Positions 1 to 6,886 of a DNA stretch of 7,083 bases are shown one piece after another (position 1 is the first letter of the stretch; each line of letters opens with the position of its first letter). The stretch is from Thiomicrospira sp. UBA5634. GTDB taxonomy: Bacteria; Pseudomonadota; Gammaproteobacteria; Thiomicrospirales; Thiomicrospiraceae. The DNA is taken from assembly GCA_002421475.1 (NCBI GenBank), contig DIJW01000140.1:1-7083 (forward strand). Reading direction: 5' to 3'. Both the position numbers and the translations under genes were made by a program. The notes below the pieces were generated by a model, which was not told the DNA's origin, did no database searches, and saw nothing but the letters and a program-made list of their open reading frames with translations.

Positions 1-995
1 AAGGCACCAAAATTTCCGATGAAATGGAATTGGCAATTGAGGCCGCATTTGAAGAAGTGATGTTTATTGGAGATGAGTTGGAGCATCTAGAAAGTTTAGG
101 CAGAGCTCGCCGTATTTCGGATGCACCTGGTCGTTATATTGAATTTTGTAAAAGTACCTATCGAGCAGAACGAAAGTTAGATGGTTTGCATCTAGTGGTG
201 GATTGTGCAAACGGCGCAACCTATCATGTTGCACCGCATGTGTTTAGTGAATTGGGCGCCCGAGTTACGGTTATTGGTGATGAACGGAATGGATTAAATA
301 TTAATCAAGGTTGTGGTGCGACAGATTTAAGCGCATTAATCAGTAAGGTACTAGAAACCAAAGCGGATTTAGGCGTTGCCTTAGATGGTGATGGTGATCG
401 GCTTATGATGGTGGATGGAACGGGCCGTCAACTTGATGGCGATGACATTATGTATATTCTGGCTACCCAAGCCTACACTCATCAAGCCGGAGTGGTTGGA
501 ACTTTGATGACTAACTTAGGGGTTGAGCAGGCACTTAAACAGCGTGGTTTTGAATTTGTACGTGCCAAAGTGGGTGACCGTTACGTTATGCAGGAGCTAA
601 AAAATCATGGTTGGATGTTAGGCGCGGAAGGCTCAGGTCACATATTATGTTTAGATAAAATTTCAACCGGTGATGGAATTGTTGCGGCATTACAAGTATT
701 GGCAGTTATGCAAAATAGCCAGCTGAGTTTGCAAAGTTTAATGCAAGGAATGGATAAGTACCCGCAAAAAATGATCAATGTGCGTGTGAATAAAAAGTTT
801 AGTATTGAGTCAAGTGCTGGATTAAAAGCGGCGATTAATGACTTTGATGACCGCTTTGGAAACCAGGGGCGGGTCTTAATCAGAGCGTCAGGTACCGAGC
901 CAGTTGTTCGTGTCATGGTTGAGGCGAGTGATGCAAATGTCGTCACTGAGTACGTAGAAAGTCTTGCAAATCTAGTAAAGATTGAATTTTCATAA
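1..995 (+). CDS. glmM: Phosphoglucosamine mutase GlmM, C-terminal part (5' end outside window)
   Basis: GlmM converts glucosamine-6-phosphate to glucosamine-1-phosphate in the cytoplasm, the step before GlmU makes UDP-GlcNAc for peptidoglycan and LPS. The reading frame is open from base 3 (first residues GTKISDEME), so the gene enters from the left. About 330 residues remain of a family that is usually near 445. The missing part would hold the catalytic phosphoserine loop. Visible motifs are the metal-binding loop DGDGDR (384-401), the sugar-binding motif GAEGSGH (about 621-641) and the phosphate-binding RASGTEP near the C-terminus (882-902). The stretch VVDCANGATYH is also typical of GlmM and argues against a phosphomannomutase or phosphoglucomutase paralogue. 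The first in-frame ATG at 24 is internal and should not be taken as the start. The stop is TAA at 993-995. Identification is firm. Confidence 0.96.
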   Translation, partial: GTKISDEMELAIEAAFEEVMFIGDELEHLESLGRARRISDAPGRYIEFCKSTYRAERKLDGLHLVVDCANGATYHVAPHVFSELGARVTVIGDERNGLNINQGCGATDLSALISKVLETKADLGVALDGDGDRLMMVDGTGRQLDGDDIMYILATQAYTHQAGVVGTLMTNLGVEQALKQRGFEFVRAKVGDRYVMQELKNHGWMLGAEGSGHILCLDKISTGDGIVAALQVLAVMQNSQLSLQSLMQGMDKYPQKMINVRVNKKFSIESSAGLKAAINDFDDRFGNQGRVLIRASGTEPVVRVMVEASDANVVTEYVESLANLVKIEFS

Positions 996-1006
996 TCTTG
1001 TCAATA

Positions 1007-1035
1007 TTGTTTTTTTGTTTTAAAGCCGCTAATAT
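1007..1035 (+). promoter_or_regulatory. Weak candidate sigma70-type promoter for tpiA
   Basis: A -35-like TTGTTT (1007-1012) lies 17 bases before a -10-like TAATAT (1030-1035). The -35 matches the consensus at only three of six positions and the -10 at four. The only support from position is that this is the largest gap before tpiA. In AT-rich sequence such matches arise easily, so this is a suggestion only. Confidence 0.15.
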
Positions 1036-1049
1036 TGTCGGACTTTTTT
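1022..1049 (+). terminator. Terminator-like hairpin between glmM and tpiA
   Basis: AAAGCCG (1022-1028) can pair with CGG-A-CTTT (1039-1046), giving 7 base pairs with one bulged A at 1042 and a 10-base loop. A run of six T (1044-1049) forms the end of the stem and the tail. This resembles an intrinsic terminator or attenuator for transcripts arriving from glmM. The stem is short and imperfect and it ends only 3 bases before the tpiA ribosome binding site, so it could also be a weak or read-through structure. Confidence 0.3.
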
Positions 1050-1052
1050 GTT

Positions 1053-1058
1053 GGAGAG
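1053..1058 (+). promoter_or_regulatory. Ribosome binding site that fixes the GTG start of tpiA
   Basis: GGAGAG lies 6 bases before the GTG at 1065. An in-frame TGA sits at 1062-1064, directly before that GTG, so no longer protein is possible. The next in-frame ATG would remove the N-terminal catalytic lysine. Together these fix the start. Confidence 0.8.
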
Positions 1059-1064
1059 AGTTGA

Positions 1065-1835
1065 GTGAGAAGGCCATTTGTCGCGGGAAATTGGAAGATG
1101 CATGGTTCAAAGGCCATGGTTCTAACCTTAGTAACGGAACTGGTTGAGAGAACAGAGCGTTTGACAGGGGTAGATATTGCCGTATGTCCTCCAGCGATTT
1201 ATATCGATTTTGTAAAAAATGCATTAGGGAATAGTCATGTTGCCATTGGTGGGCAAAATATGTCAGAAGTCGCTGACCAGGGTGCTTACACCGGTGAGAT
1301 TTCAGCATTAATGCTAAAAGATATGGGTTGTCAGTATGTTGTACTTGGTCATTCGGAACGCCGTGCATTATTTGGAGAGACGGATACACAGGTTGCCACT
1401 AAAGTTGCCGTTGCTCTGCAAAACGATTTAACGCCAATTTTATGCGTAGGTGAGACACTAGAACAGCGTGAGTCAGGTGTAACCGAACAGGTTATTGCAC
1501 AACAACTATCAGCAGTGTTAGATGTTGTGGGGGTGCAAGACTTTGCCAAAGTGGTTGTTGCATATGAACCAGTTTGGGCCATTGGAACAGGCAAAACGGC
1601 TTCTCCAGCGCAGGCGCAAGCAGTGCATGCTTTTATTCGTCAGCAAGTTTCAAAGCTTGATGCAGCAGTAGCTCAGCAAGTTATTATTCAATATGGTGGA
1701 AGTGTTAAACCTGATAATGCGGCTGAGCTTTTTGCTCAACCGGACATAGACGGTGGTTTGATCGGGGGCGCTTCGTTAAATGCAAGCGATTTTATAGCGA
1801 TATGTGAAGCGGCAGGTGAGACATGTTCCAAATAA
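1065..1835 (+). CDS. tpiA: Triosephosphate isomerase
   Basis: TpiA interconverts dihydroxyacetone phosphate and glyceraldehyde-3-phosphate in glycolysis and gluconeogenesis. It is a cytoplasmic TIM-barrel enzyme, normally a homodimer. The 256-residue product has the usual family length. Active-site residues are all visible: Asn9 and Lys11 in GNWKMHG, His96 and Glu98 in GHSERR, and the catalytic base Glu168 in [11 protein letters not shown], which also opens flexible loop 6. Phosphate contacts are YGGSV (210-214) and the later IGGASL. Translation starts at GTG, right after an in-frame TGA and 6 bases after a GGAGAG ribosome binding site. The last 13 bases overlap secG, so the two genes are very probably translated from one message. 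Nothing suggests damage or transfer. Its position between glmM and secG recurs in gammaproteobacteria. Confidence 0.98.
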   Translation: MRRPFVAGNWKMHGSKAMVLTLVTELVERTERLTGVDIAVCPPAIYIDFVKNALGNSHVAIGGQNMSEVADQGAYTGEISALMLKDMGCQYVVLGHSERRALFGETDTQVATKVAVALQNDLTPILCVGETLEQRESGVTEQVIAQQLSAVLDVVGVQDFAKVVVAYEPVWAIGTGKTASPAQAQAVHAFIRQQVSKLDAAVAQQVIIQYGGSVKPDNAAELFAQPDIDGGLIGGASLNASDFIAICEAAGETCSK

Positions 1836-2143
1836 TTTTAGCAATACACATCGTTATTGCATTTGTACTAATTGTTTTAGTTTTATTGCAACAAGGTAAA
1901 GGTGCGGACGCCGGAGCTAACTTTGGTGGTGGTTCCTCACAATCCGTATTCGGTAGTCGTGGTTCTGCGACATTTTTATCTAGAACAACCGCTATTTTAG
2001 CAACCCTGTTTTTTATTACCAGCTTGTCCTTGGCCTACATCGCCAGTAAAGAAGTTAAAGGTTATAAAAGTGTGGTAACAGAGCAAACTAAGCCGGTGGC
2101 GCCAGTATCACCTGCTCCCGATGCTCCAGTTGTTCCAAACTAA
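1823..2143 (+). CDS. secG: Protein translocase subunit SecG
   Basis: SecG is the small inner-membrane subunit of the SecYEG channel, where it stimulates SecA-driven export. The 106-residue protein shows the family plan. A first hydrophobic helix spans about residues 2-22. A conserved glycine-rich cytoplasmic loop follows at 23-50, starting QQGKGADAG and including [10 protein letters not shown] second helix spans about 54-74. The C-terminal tail (76-106) is rich in proline, alanine and valine and looks disordered, which is common in SecG. The ATG overlaps the tpiA end by 13 bases, with AGGTGAG (1814-1820) just upstream as ribosome binding site. A tRNA-Leu gene begins 9 bases after the stop, as in the E. 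coli secG-leuU arrangement. Identification is firm. Confidence 0.96.
   Translation: MFQIILAIHIVIAFVLIVLVLLQQGKGADAGANFGGGSSQSVFGSRGSATFLSRTTAILATLFFITSLSLAYIASKEVKGYKSVVTEQTKPVAPVSPAPDAPVVPN
2040..2068 (+). promoter_or_regulatory. Candidate internal sigma70 promoter inside secG
   Basis: TCGCCA (2040-2045) and TATAAA (2063-2068) are separated by exactly 17 bases. They match the sigma70 consensus at four and five of six positions. Transcription would begin near 2075, about 80 bases before the tRNA-Leu gene, and could serve the tRNA and possibly the nuo operon. The support is sequence match and position only. Confidence 0.3.
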
Positions 2144-2152
2144 GTTAAACAA

Positions 2153-2237
2153 GCCGATGTGGTGAAATTGGTATACACGCTACCTTGAGGTGGTAGTGGC
2201 GCAAGCTGTGCCGGTTCGAGTCCGGCCATCGGCACCA
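2153..2237 (+). tRNA. leuU: tRNA-Leu, anticodon GAG
   Basis: This is a complete class II tRNA folded by eye. The 7-bp acceptor stem is GCCGATG (2153-2159) with CATCGGC (2227-2233), followed by discriminator A2234 and an encoded CCA (2235-2237). The D stem GTG/CAC encloses a loop carrying the conserved GG. The anticodon stem CTACC/GGTAG (2180-2184, 2192-2196) encloses loop TTGAGGT, with GAG at 2187-2189, reading CUC and CUU leucine codons. The variable arm (2197-2209) is extended, with a short GGC/GCT stem closed by GCAA, as expected for leucine. The T stem GCCGG/CCGGC flanks TTCGAGT. Only 9 bases separate it from secG, so it is probably cut from a longer transcript by RNase P. The symbol follows E. 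coli leuU, also just after secG. Confidence 0.98.
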
Positions 2238-2244
2238 ATCATAA

Positions 2245-2264
2245 AAGCCGGATGATTCCGGCTT
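2245..2264 (+). terminator. GC-rich hairpin between tRNA-Leu and nuoA (terminator, attenuator or processing signal)
   Basis: AAGCCGGA (2245-2252) pairs perfectly with TCCGGCTT (2257-2264) around a 4-base TGAT loop. The stem has 8 bp, five of them G-C. It begins 7 bases after the encoded CCA of the tRNA. The following bases, ATTAATA, are AT-rich but contain no run of T, so it is not a classical intrinsic terminator. It could partly terminate or attenuate transcription entering nuoA, or act as a barrier during tRNA 3'-end processing. The structure is clear; the role is inferred. Confidence 0.5.
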
Positions 2265-2291
2265 ATTAATACTAGAAGAGGTAGAGCACCG

Positions 2292-2648
2292 ATGCTAGAA
2301 AACTATTTGCCAATTATTGCATTTATTATCCTAGGCGTAGCCTTTGGGGTTGGTCCACTCGTTTTAAGTTTTTTATTGGCACCAAATAGACCGGATGCAG
2401 AAAAAAGTTCACCATATGAGTGTGGATTTGAGGCTTTTGAAGACTCTCGCATGAAGTTTGATGTGCGTTTTTATCTGGTTGCAATTTTGTTTATTATTTT
2501 CGATCTAGAAATTGCCTTTCTTTTTCCATGGGCCATTGTATTAGATGAAGTCGGTCTATTTGGATTGTTGTCAATGGCAGTGTTTTTGTCACTGCTAGTC
2601 GTAGGTTTTATATACGAATGGAAAAAAGGAGCGCTTGAATGGGAATAG
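2292..2648 (+). CDS. nuoA: NADH-quinone oxidoreductase subunit A
   Basis: NuoA (ND3 homologue) is a membrane subunit of complex I at the junction between the quinone site and the proton-pumping arm. The 118-residue protein has three predicted membrane helices at about 7-30, 60-84 and 88-109. The long loop after helix 1 holds SPYECGFE, with Cys44 matching the ND3 loop cysteine associated with the active/deactive switch in mitochondria. Helix 2 carries the conserved acidic pair Asp71 and Glu73 in [11 protein letters not shown]. The ATG at 2292 has AGAGG about 10 bases upstream. It is the first gene of the nuo operon, and its last 10 bases overlap nuoB. The nearest upstream gene is the tRNA-Leu, with the hairpin at 2245-2264 between them. 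Its length is normal for the family and no key residue is missing. Confidence 0.97.
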   Translation: MLENYLPIIAFIILGVAFGVGPLVLSFLLAPNRPDAEKSSPYECGFEAFEDSRMKFDVRFYLVAILFIIFDLEIAFLFPWAIVLDEVGLFGLLSMAVFLSLLVVGFIYEWKKGALEWE

Positions 2649-3115
2649 AAGGCGTTTTAAAAGAAGGCGTGATTACCACCTCCGCTGATAAACTCATTAA
2701 CTGGGCTCGTACCGGTTCATTGTGGCCTATGACTTTTGGTTTGGCATGTTGTGCCGTTGAAATGATGCATGCTGGTGCTGCACGTTATGATTTAGACCGT
2801 TCTGGTATTATTTTTCGTCCAAGCCCGCGTCAATCAGATGTGATGATTGTAGCTGGAACATTAGTTAATAAAATGGCACCGGCTTTGCGTAAAGTTTATG
2901 ATCAAATGGCTGAGCCACGCTGGGTTATTTCGATGGGATCTTGTGCAAATGGTGGTGGTTACTATCATTATTCATACTCAGTAGTGCGTGGTTGTGACCG
3001 TATAGTACCTGTAGATGTTTATGTGCCAGGTTGCCCTCCTACAGCTGAAGCTTTGCTCTACGGCATTATTCAACTTCAAAACAAAATCAGACGCACAAAC
3101 ACCATCGCCAGATAG
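2639..3115 (+). CDS. nuoB: NADH-quinone oxidoreductase subunit B
   Basis: NuoB (PSST/Nqo6 homologue) carries [4Fe-4S] cluster N2, the last electron carrier before quinone, and forms part of the quinone chamber with NuoD. The 158-residue protein shows all four ligands: adjacent Cys37-Cys38 in [10 protein letters not shown], Cys102 in MGSCANGGG and Cys132 in PGCPPT. The adjacent cysteine pair is a family hallmark. Strongly conserved surroundings include RYDLDRSG and [11 protein letters not shown] good ribosome binding site, AAGGAG (2626-2631), lies 7 bases before the ATG and within the nuoA coding sequence. The two genes overlap by 10 bases, suggesting translational coupling. It lacks the extended N-terminus of some bacterial homologues, which is normal in this subgroup. 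Identification is firm. Confidence 0.98.
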   Translation: MGIEGVLKEGVITTSADKLINWARTGSLWPMTFGLACCAVEMMHAGAARYDLDRSGIIFRPSPRQSDVMIVAGTLVNKMAPALRKVYDQMAEPRWVISMGSCANGGGYYHYSYSVVRGCDRIVPVDVYVPGCPPTAEALLYGIIQLQNKIRRTNTIAR

Positions 3116-3141
3116 TGTGTCCAATCAGAACGGTAAAGAAT

Positions 3142-3795
3142 ATGAAACAGTCTGTATTAGATTTGCAAGCGCGCGTGAATGAAAAGTTCGGCAGTAAATT
3201 GGTTGAGTCATCAATCAGTTTTGATGAACTTAGCATTGAAGTGGCGGCGCTTAACGCAAAGTCAGTATTGCAAGCACTGCGGGATCAGTTAGGCTTTGAG
3301 TTACTTATTGATCTATGCGGTGTTGATTATTTAACTTACGGCCAGTCGAATTGGGAAAGTGCCCAAGCTTCCAATACCGGGTTTAGTCGTGGTGTGTTTG
3401 ATTTTGATGTAAGTGATAACAATCAAGAGTTGTTTCCACCGCGCCGATTTGCAGTGGTTTACCACTTATTATCGATTGAACACAATGTTCGTATTCGAGT
3501 TAAAGTTTATGCGGCAGATAGTCAGCAACCTATTGTTGATTCGGTAGTTGATGTATGGAATGTGGCAAACTGGTTTGAACGTGAAGCATTTGATCTTTAC
3601 GGAATCTTATTTAATGGACACCCTGATTTACGTCGGATTTTGACTGACTATGGATTTGTTGGTCACCCTTTACGTAAAGATTTTCCGCTTATCGGCCATG
3701 TTGAAATGCGTTATGACGCAGAAAAAGGCCGCGTTGTCTATGAACCCGTTAGTATTGAGAATCGGGTGAATGTTCCCCGAGTCATCCGTAACTAA
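3142..3795 (+). CDS. nuoC: NADH-quinone oxidoreductase subunit C
   Basis: NuoC (30-kDa subunit, Nqo5 homologue) is a peripheral-arm subunit that packs against NuoD and helps build the connecting module; it binds no cofactor. From ATG 3142 the protein has 217 residues. The family signature EREAFDLYG lies at residues 146-154 and HPLRKDFP at 175-182. Between DYLTYG and [13 protein letters not shown] there is an insertion of roughly 30 residues containing GFSRGV, which I recall from other gammaproteobacterial NuoC proteins. The start is uncertain. A GTG at 3115, overlapping the nuoB stop by one base, would add nine residues (MCPIRTVKN) but has no visible ribosome binding site. ATG 3142 has only a weak purine-rich GGTAAAGA ahead, yet begins where homologues usually do. 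The gene is separate from nuoD, unlike the fused nuoCD of enterics. Confidence 0.93.
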   Translation: MKQSVLDLQARVNEKFGSKLVESSISFDELSIEVAALNAKSVLQALRDQLGFELLIDLCGVDYLTYGQSNWESAQASNTGFSRGVFDFDVSDNNQELFPPRRFAVVYHLLSIEHNVRIRVKVYAADSQQPIVDSVVDVWNVANWFEREAFDLYGILFNGHPDLRRILTDYGFVGHPLRKDFPLIGHVEMRYDAEKGRVVYEPVSIENRVNVPRVIRN

Positions 3796-3818
3796 GATCA
3801 GTCAAGGATTAAATAGCT

Positions 3819-5072
3819 ATGCCAGAAATTCGTAACTATACCCTTAACTTTGGTCCACAACATCCCTCGGCGCATGGCGTGTTGCGCTTGGTACTTGAGT
3901 TGGATGGTGAGACCATTGTACGTGCTGATCCGCATATTGGATTGTTGCATCGCGGCACTGAGAAACTAATTGAATACAAACCATATAACCAGTCGATTGG
4001 TTATATGGATCGTTTGGATTACGTATCTATGATGTCAAACGAACACGCTTATGTAATGGCGATTGAAAAGATGCTTGGCGTTCAGGTACCTGAACGAGCG
4101 CAATATATTCGAGTTATGTTTGATGAAATTACACGTATTCTTAATCATCTTATGTGGGTTGGTGCACACGCACTTGATATTGGCGCAATGACAGTGTTTC
4201 TTTACGCTTTCCGCGAACGCGAAGATTTAATGGATTGTTATGAAGCGGTATCTGGTGCTCGTATGCACGCGACCTATTATCGTCCTGGCGGGGTGTATCG
4301 TGATTTACCTGACACGATGGCGAAATATGCCGAGTCTAAGTGGCATAAAGGTAAAGATTTAGCACAGCTTAATGAGACTAGAGAAGGCTCATTACTTGAT
4401 TTTATCGAAGCGTTTACACAGCGCTTCCCCGGTTATGTTGATGAATATGAAACTTTACTGACAGATAACCGCATTTGGAAGCAGCGTACGGTTGATATAG
4501 GTATTGTTTCGCCAGAGCGTGCTTTGCAGCTTGGTTTTACCGGTCCGATGTTACGAGGTTCAGGTATTGCATGGGACTTACGGAAAACACAACCTTATGA
4601 AGTGTATGACAAACTAGATTTTGATATTCCTGTCGGTGTCACGGGTGATAGCTATGATCGTTATCTTGTGCGTATTGCAGAAATGCGTGAATCCAACAAA
4701 ATAATCAAACAATGTGTGGACTGGTTGAAGAAAAATCCCGGCCCCGTAATGGCTACGGATCATAAGGTGACACCACCTTCGCGTGAAGATGCAAAATCCA
4801 ATATGGAAGCATTAATTCATCATTTCAAATTGTTTACGGAAGGGTTTAGCTTGCCTGCAGGCGAAGCCTATAGTGCAGTTGAGCATCCTAAGGGTGAGTT
4901 TGGAATTTATATGGTATCAGATGGTGCCAATAAACCTTATCGTTTGAAAGTTCGTGCACCTGGATTCCCACATTTAGCTGCATTAGATGAAATGGCGAAA
5001 GGGCACATGATAGCGGATGTTGTTACCATTATCGGTACACAAGACATTGTATTTGGGGAGATTGATCGATGA
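3819..5072 (+). CDS. nuoD: NADH-quinone oxidoreductase subunit D
   Basis: NuoD (49-kDa subunit, Nqo4 homologue) forms most of the quinone-reduction pocket next to cluster N2 in NuoB and is related to the large subunit of [NiFe] hydrogenases. The 417-residue length is normal for an unfused Nuo[10 protein letters not shown] near the N-terminus contains His19, equivalent to the quinone-headgroup His38 of Thermus Nqo4. YMDRLDYV contains Tyr68, equivalent to Thermus Tyr87. The 49-kDa signature LHRGTEK is at about 43-49, and the C-terminus ends in the typical DIVFGEIDR. The hydrogenase nickel-binding cysteines are absent, as expected. AAGGA (3804-3808) lies 10 bases before the ATG. A 23-base gap separates it from nuoC, and the stop overlaps the nuoE start as ATGA. 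Confidence 0.98.
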   Translation: MPEIRNYTLNFGPQHPSAHGVLRLVLELDGETIVRADPHIGLLHRGTEKLIEYKPYNQSIGYMDRLDYVSMMSNEHAYVMAIEKMLGVQVPERAQYIRVMFDEITRILNHLMWVGAHALDIGAMTVFLYAFREREDLMDCYEAVSGARMHATYYRPGGVYRDLPDTMAKYAESKWHKGKDLAQLNETREGSLLDFIEAFTQRFPGYVDEYETLLTDNRIWKQRTVDIGIVSPERALQLGFTGPMLRGSGIAWDLRKTQPYEVYDKLDFDIPVGVTGDSYDRYLVRIAEMRESNKIIKQCVDWLKKNPGPVMATDHKVTPPSREDAKSNMEALIHHFKLFTEGFSLPAGEAYSAVEHPKGEFGIYMVSDGANKPYRLKVRAPGFPHLAALDEMAKGHMIADVVTIIGTQDIVFGEIDR

Positions 5073-5572
5073 GTTCGACCGTAGTAGATACTAGTCATGT
5101 TATCCAAGGTGAGGTCAAGGCTCGAATTGATCGTTGGTTAGCACGTTATCCTGCCGATCAGAAGCAGTCTGCGGTTATTGCTGCGTTACGTATTGTTCAA
5201 GAAACATGTGGCGGACACCTTACTCAGGATCTTATGGATCAAGTCGCACATTATCTTGAAATGACGCCAATTTCGGTTTACGAAGTGGCAACCTTCTATT
5301 CCAATTTTGAGCATAAGCCGGTTGGGCGTCATAAGATCTGTTTGTGTACTAATATTTCATGTATGTTGCGTGGAAGTGATGAGTTACTTGAGCATCTTGA
5401 GAAAAAACTCGGTGTGGGTGTCGGTGAAGTGACAGCTGACGGTAAGTTCTCTATCAAAAAGGTTGAGTGCATGGGGGCCTGCGGTGGTGCTCCGATGATG
5501 CAAATTGGTAAGGTTTATTATGAAAATCTTACTGAACAATCTATTGATGAAATTCTAGATAGTTTGGAGTAA
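5069..5572 (+). CDS. nuoE: NADH-quinone oxidoreductase subunit E
   Basis: NuoE (24-kDa subunit, Nqo2 homologue) has a thioredoxin-like fold holding the [2Fe-2S] cluster N1a beside the FMN of NuoF in the NADH-oxidising module. The 167-residue protein has an N-terminal helical region (about 15-85, with [11 protein letters not shown]) and then the cluster domain. The four ligands are Cys93 and Cys98 (CTNISC) and Cys134 and Cys138 (CMGAC). The stretch [19 protein letters not shown] resembles mitochondrial and betaproteobacterial NuoE more than the E. coli form. An additional Cys91 precedes the first ligand by two residues and is not expected to bind the cluster. The ATG overlaps the nuoD stop by four bases, with GGGGAG (5055-5060) 8 bases ahead. 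Confidence 0.97.
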   Translation: MSSTVVDTSHVIQGEVKARIDRWLARYPADQKQSAVIAALRIVQETCGGHLTQDLMDQVAHYLEMTPISVYEVATFYSNFEHKPVGRHKICLCTNISCMLRGSDELLEHLEKKLGVGVGEVTADGKFSIKKVECMGACGGAPMMQIGKVYYENLTEQSIDEILDSLE

Positions 5573-5575
5573 CCG

Positions 5576-6856
5576 ATGGTCGAACTGAACCTTTGTTGTT
5601 ATCGCAATAACCATCTGGAAAACTCTTGGGATATTAAAACTTATATCTCACAAGGTGGTTACGAAATTTGGAAGAAAGTACTTGCCGGTGAATTTACGCC
5701 GCAAGAAATTATTGACGAAGTTAAGACTTCAAACTTACCAGGGCGTGGCGGCGCCGGTTTCCCTACCGGCTTGAAGTGGAGTTTCATGAACCGTCAGTCA
5801 GCCGGACCTAAATATTTATTATGTAATTCGGACGAAAGTGAGCCGGGTACATTTAAAGACCGCGATATTATGCGCTACAACCCACATCAACTGGTTGAGG
5901 GTATGATGATTGCCGCTTATGTTATTGGCGCAAACACTGGATACAACTACATTCGCGGTGAGTTTTGGGAGCCATATAAGCGTTTTACCGCTGCGGTTCA
6001 ACAGGCGCGTGATGCAGGTCTGTTAGGCAAAAATATTCTTGGTTCAGGTTTTGACTTAGATATTCACACCCATCTTGGTGCGGGTGCTTATATCTGCGGT
6101 GAAGAAACAGCGTTAATTGAGTCAATTGAAGGTAAAAAAGGCCAACCCCGTTTTAAGCCGCCATTCCCAGCAAGTTATGGTTTGTATGGTCGTCCAACCA
6201 CTATTAACAATACTGAGACATTGGCCTCTATTCCGATGATTTTGGCTAAAGGTGGAGAGTGGTTCTCGAAACTTGGTGTGCCGGGTGCGGGTGGTACCAA
6301 GCTTTATGCCGTATCCGGTCATATCGAAAAGCCGGGAAATTTTGAAATTCCGATGGGAACACCGTTTAAAGATTTGTTAGAGCTTGCTGGCGGTATTTGG
6401 AAGGGGCGTCAGTTAAAAGCAGTTATTCCGGGTGGATCTTCAACGGCTGTTTTGCCAGCTGAAAAAGCATTAGCCATGACAATGGATTATGACTCTATTG
6501 CAAAAGCAGGTTCTTTCTTAGGTGCCGGTTCGGTGATTATTATGGATGATCAAACCGACATGGTTAAAGCGCTCGAGCGTTTAACTTGGTTTTATTATGA
6601 TGAATCGTGTGGTCAATGTACGCCTTGTCGAGAGGGTACAGGTTGGATGTACCGAGTGGTGCATCGTATTCGTCAAGGAAAAGGCCGCCCGGAAGATATA
6701 CAAACATTAAAAGACGTCTCAGGCAAAATTATGGGGCGTGTAATTTGTGGATTAGGAGATGCAGCGGCGATCCCGGTAGCAAGCTTCTTGCAGCATTATG
6801 AACATGAGTTCCGTCATTATATTGATCACGGATGCAGTATTTTCGACCGCGCTTAA
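5576..6856 (+). CDS. nuoF: NADH-quinone oxidoreductase subunit F (NADH- and FMN-binding)
   Basis: NuoF (51-kDa subunit, Nqo1 homologue) oxidises NADH with FMN and passes electrons to [4Fe-4S] cluster N3. The 426-residue protein has the glycine-rich nucleotide/FMN motif [10 protein letters not shown] at 56-65. [12 protein letters not shown], part of the NADH pocket, follows, and then [13 protein letters not shown] at 168-180. A ubiquitin-like SLBB region around 240-290 comes next. The N3 ligands are Cys345, Cys348 and Cys351 in SCGQCTPC, and Cys391 in ICGLGD. The ATG lies 3 bases after the nuoE stop; its ribosome binding site GGAG (5566-5569) is inside the end of nuoE, pointing to coupled translation. 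The N-terminus ([12 protein letters not shown]) is poorly conserved and holds two adjacent cysteines with no known role. The stop codon sits inside a palindrome described separately. Confidence 0.98.
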   Translation: MVELNLCCYRNNHLENSWDIKTYISQGGYEIWKKVLAGEFTPQEIIDEVKTSNLPGRGGAGFPTGLKWSFMNRQSAGPKYLLCNSDESEPGTFKDRDIMRYNPHQLVEGMMIAAYVIGANTGYNYIRGEFWEPYKRFTAAVQQARDAGLLGKNILGSGFDLDIHTHLGAGAYICGEETALIESIEGKKGQPRFKPPFPASYGLYGRPTTINNTETLASIPMILAKGGEWFSKLGVPGAGGTKLYAVSGHIEKPGNFEIPMGTPFKDLLELAGGIWKGRQLKAVIPGGSSTAVLPAEKALAMTMDYDSIAKAGSFLGAGSVIIMDDQTDMVKALERLTWFYYDESCGQCTPCREGTGWMYRVVHRIRQGKGRPEDIQTLKDVSGKIMGRVICGLGDAAAIPVASFLQHYEHEFRHYIDHGCSIFDRA

Positions 6857-6870
6857 ATTTAAGCGTCGAA
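6842..6870 (+). repeat. Imperfect palindrome spanning the nuoF stop and the nuoF-nuoG gap
   Basis: TTCGAC (6842-6847) is the reverse complement of GTCGAA (6865-6870). Between them, after a 3-base CGC bulge, lies the perfect palindrome GCTTAAATTTAAGC (6851-6864). In RNA this can form a bulged hairpin with 11 bp and an AATT loop. The nuoF TAA stop (6854-6856) lies inside it. There is no T-run afterwards, so it is unlikely to be a terminator. It ends 4 bases before the AGG that may serve as the nuoG ribosome binding site. Confidence 0.5.
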
Positions 6871-6886
6871 TATTAGGTTAAAAATT

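Noticed and set aside
638..946. A 102-codon - strand frame opposite glmM
   Set aside because: It is antisense to conserved GlmM motifs, with no independent support such as a ribosome binding site or known domain.
978..1016. AAGATT/AATCTT stem (978-983, 994-999) after glmM followed by a run of seven T
   Set aside because: The stem is only 6 bp, AT-rich, overlaps the end of glmM, and the T-run begins 10 bases after it, so it does not form a standard terminator.
1003..1038. Direct repeat AATATTGT at 1003-1010 and 1031-1038, as a possible operator pair
   Set aside because: The core AATATT is short, self-complementary and likely by chance in AT-rich spacer; there is no neighbouring regulator gene.
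943..1389. A 148-codon open frame on the - strand across the glmM-tpiA gap
   Set aside because: It lies antisense to the conserved start of tpiA, has no recognisable motif, and is explained by low stop frequency opposite a real gene.
2153..2291. tRNA-Leu 3' end as an attachment site for an integrated element
   Set aside because: There is no integrase, no repeated copy of the tRNA 3' end, and the flanks are syntenic housekeeping genes.
6607..6801. A 64-codon + strand frame inside nuoF
   Set aside because: It is out of frame within the conserved N3-cluster region of nuoF and is a shadow of it.
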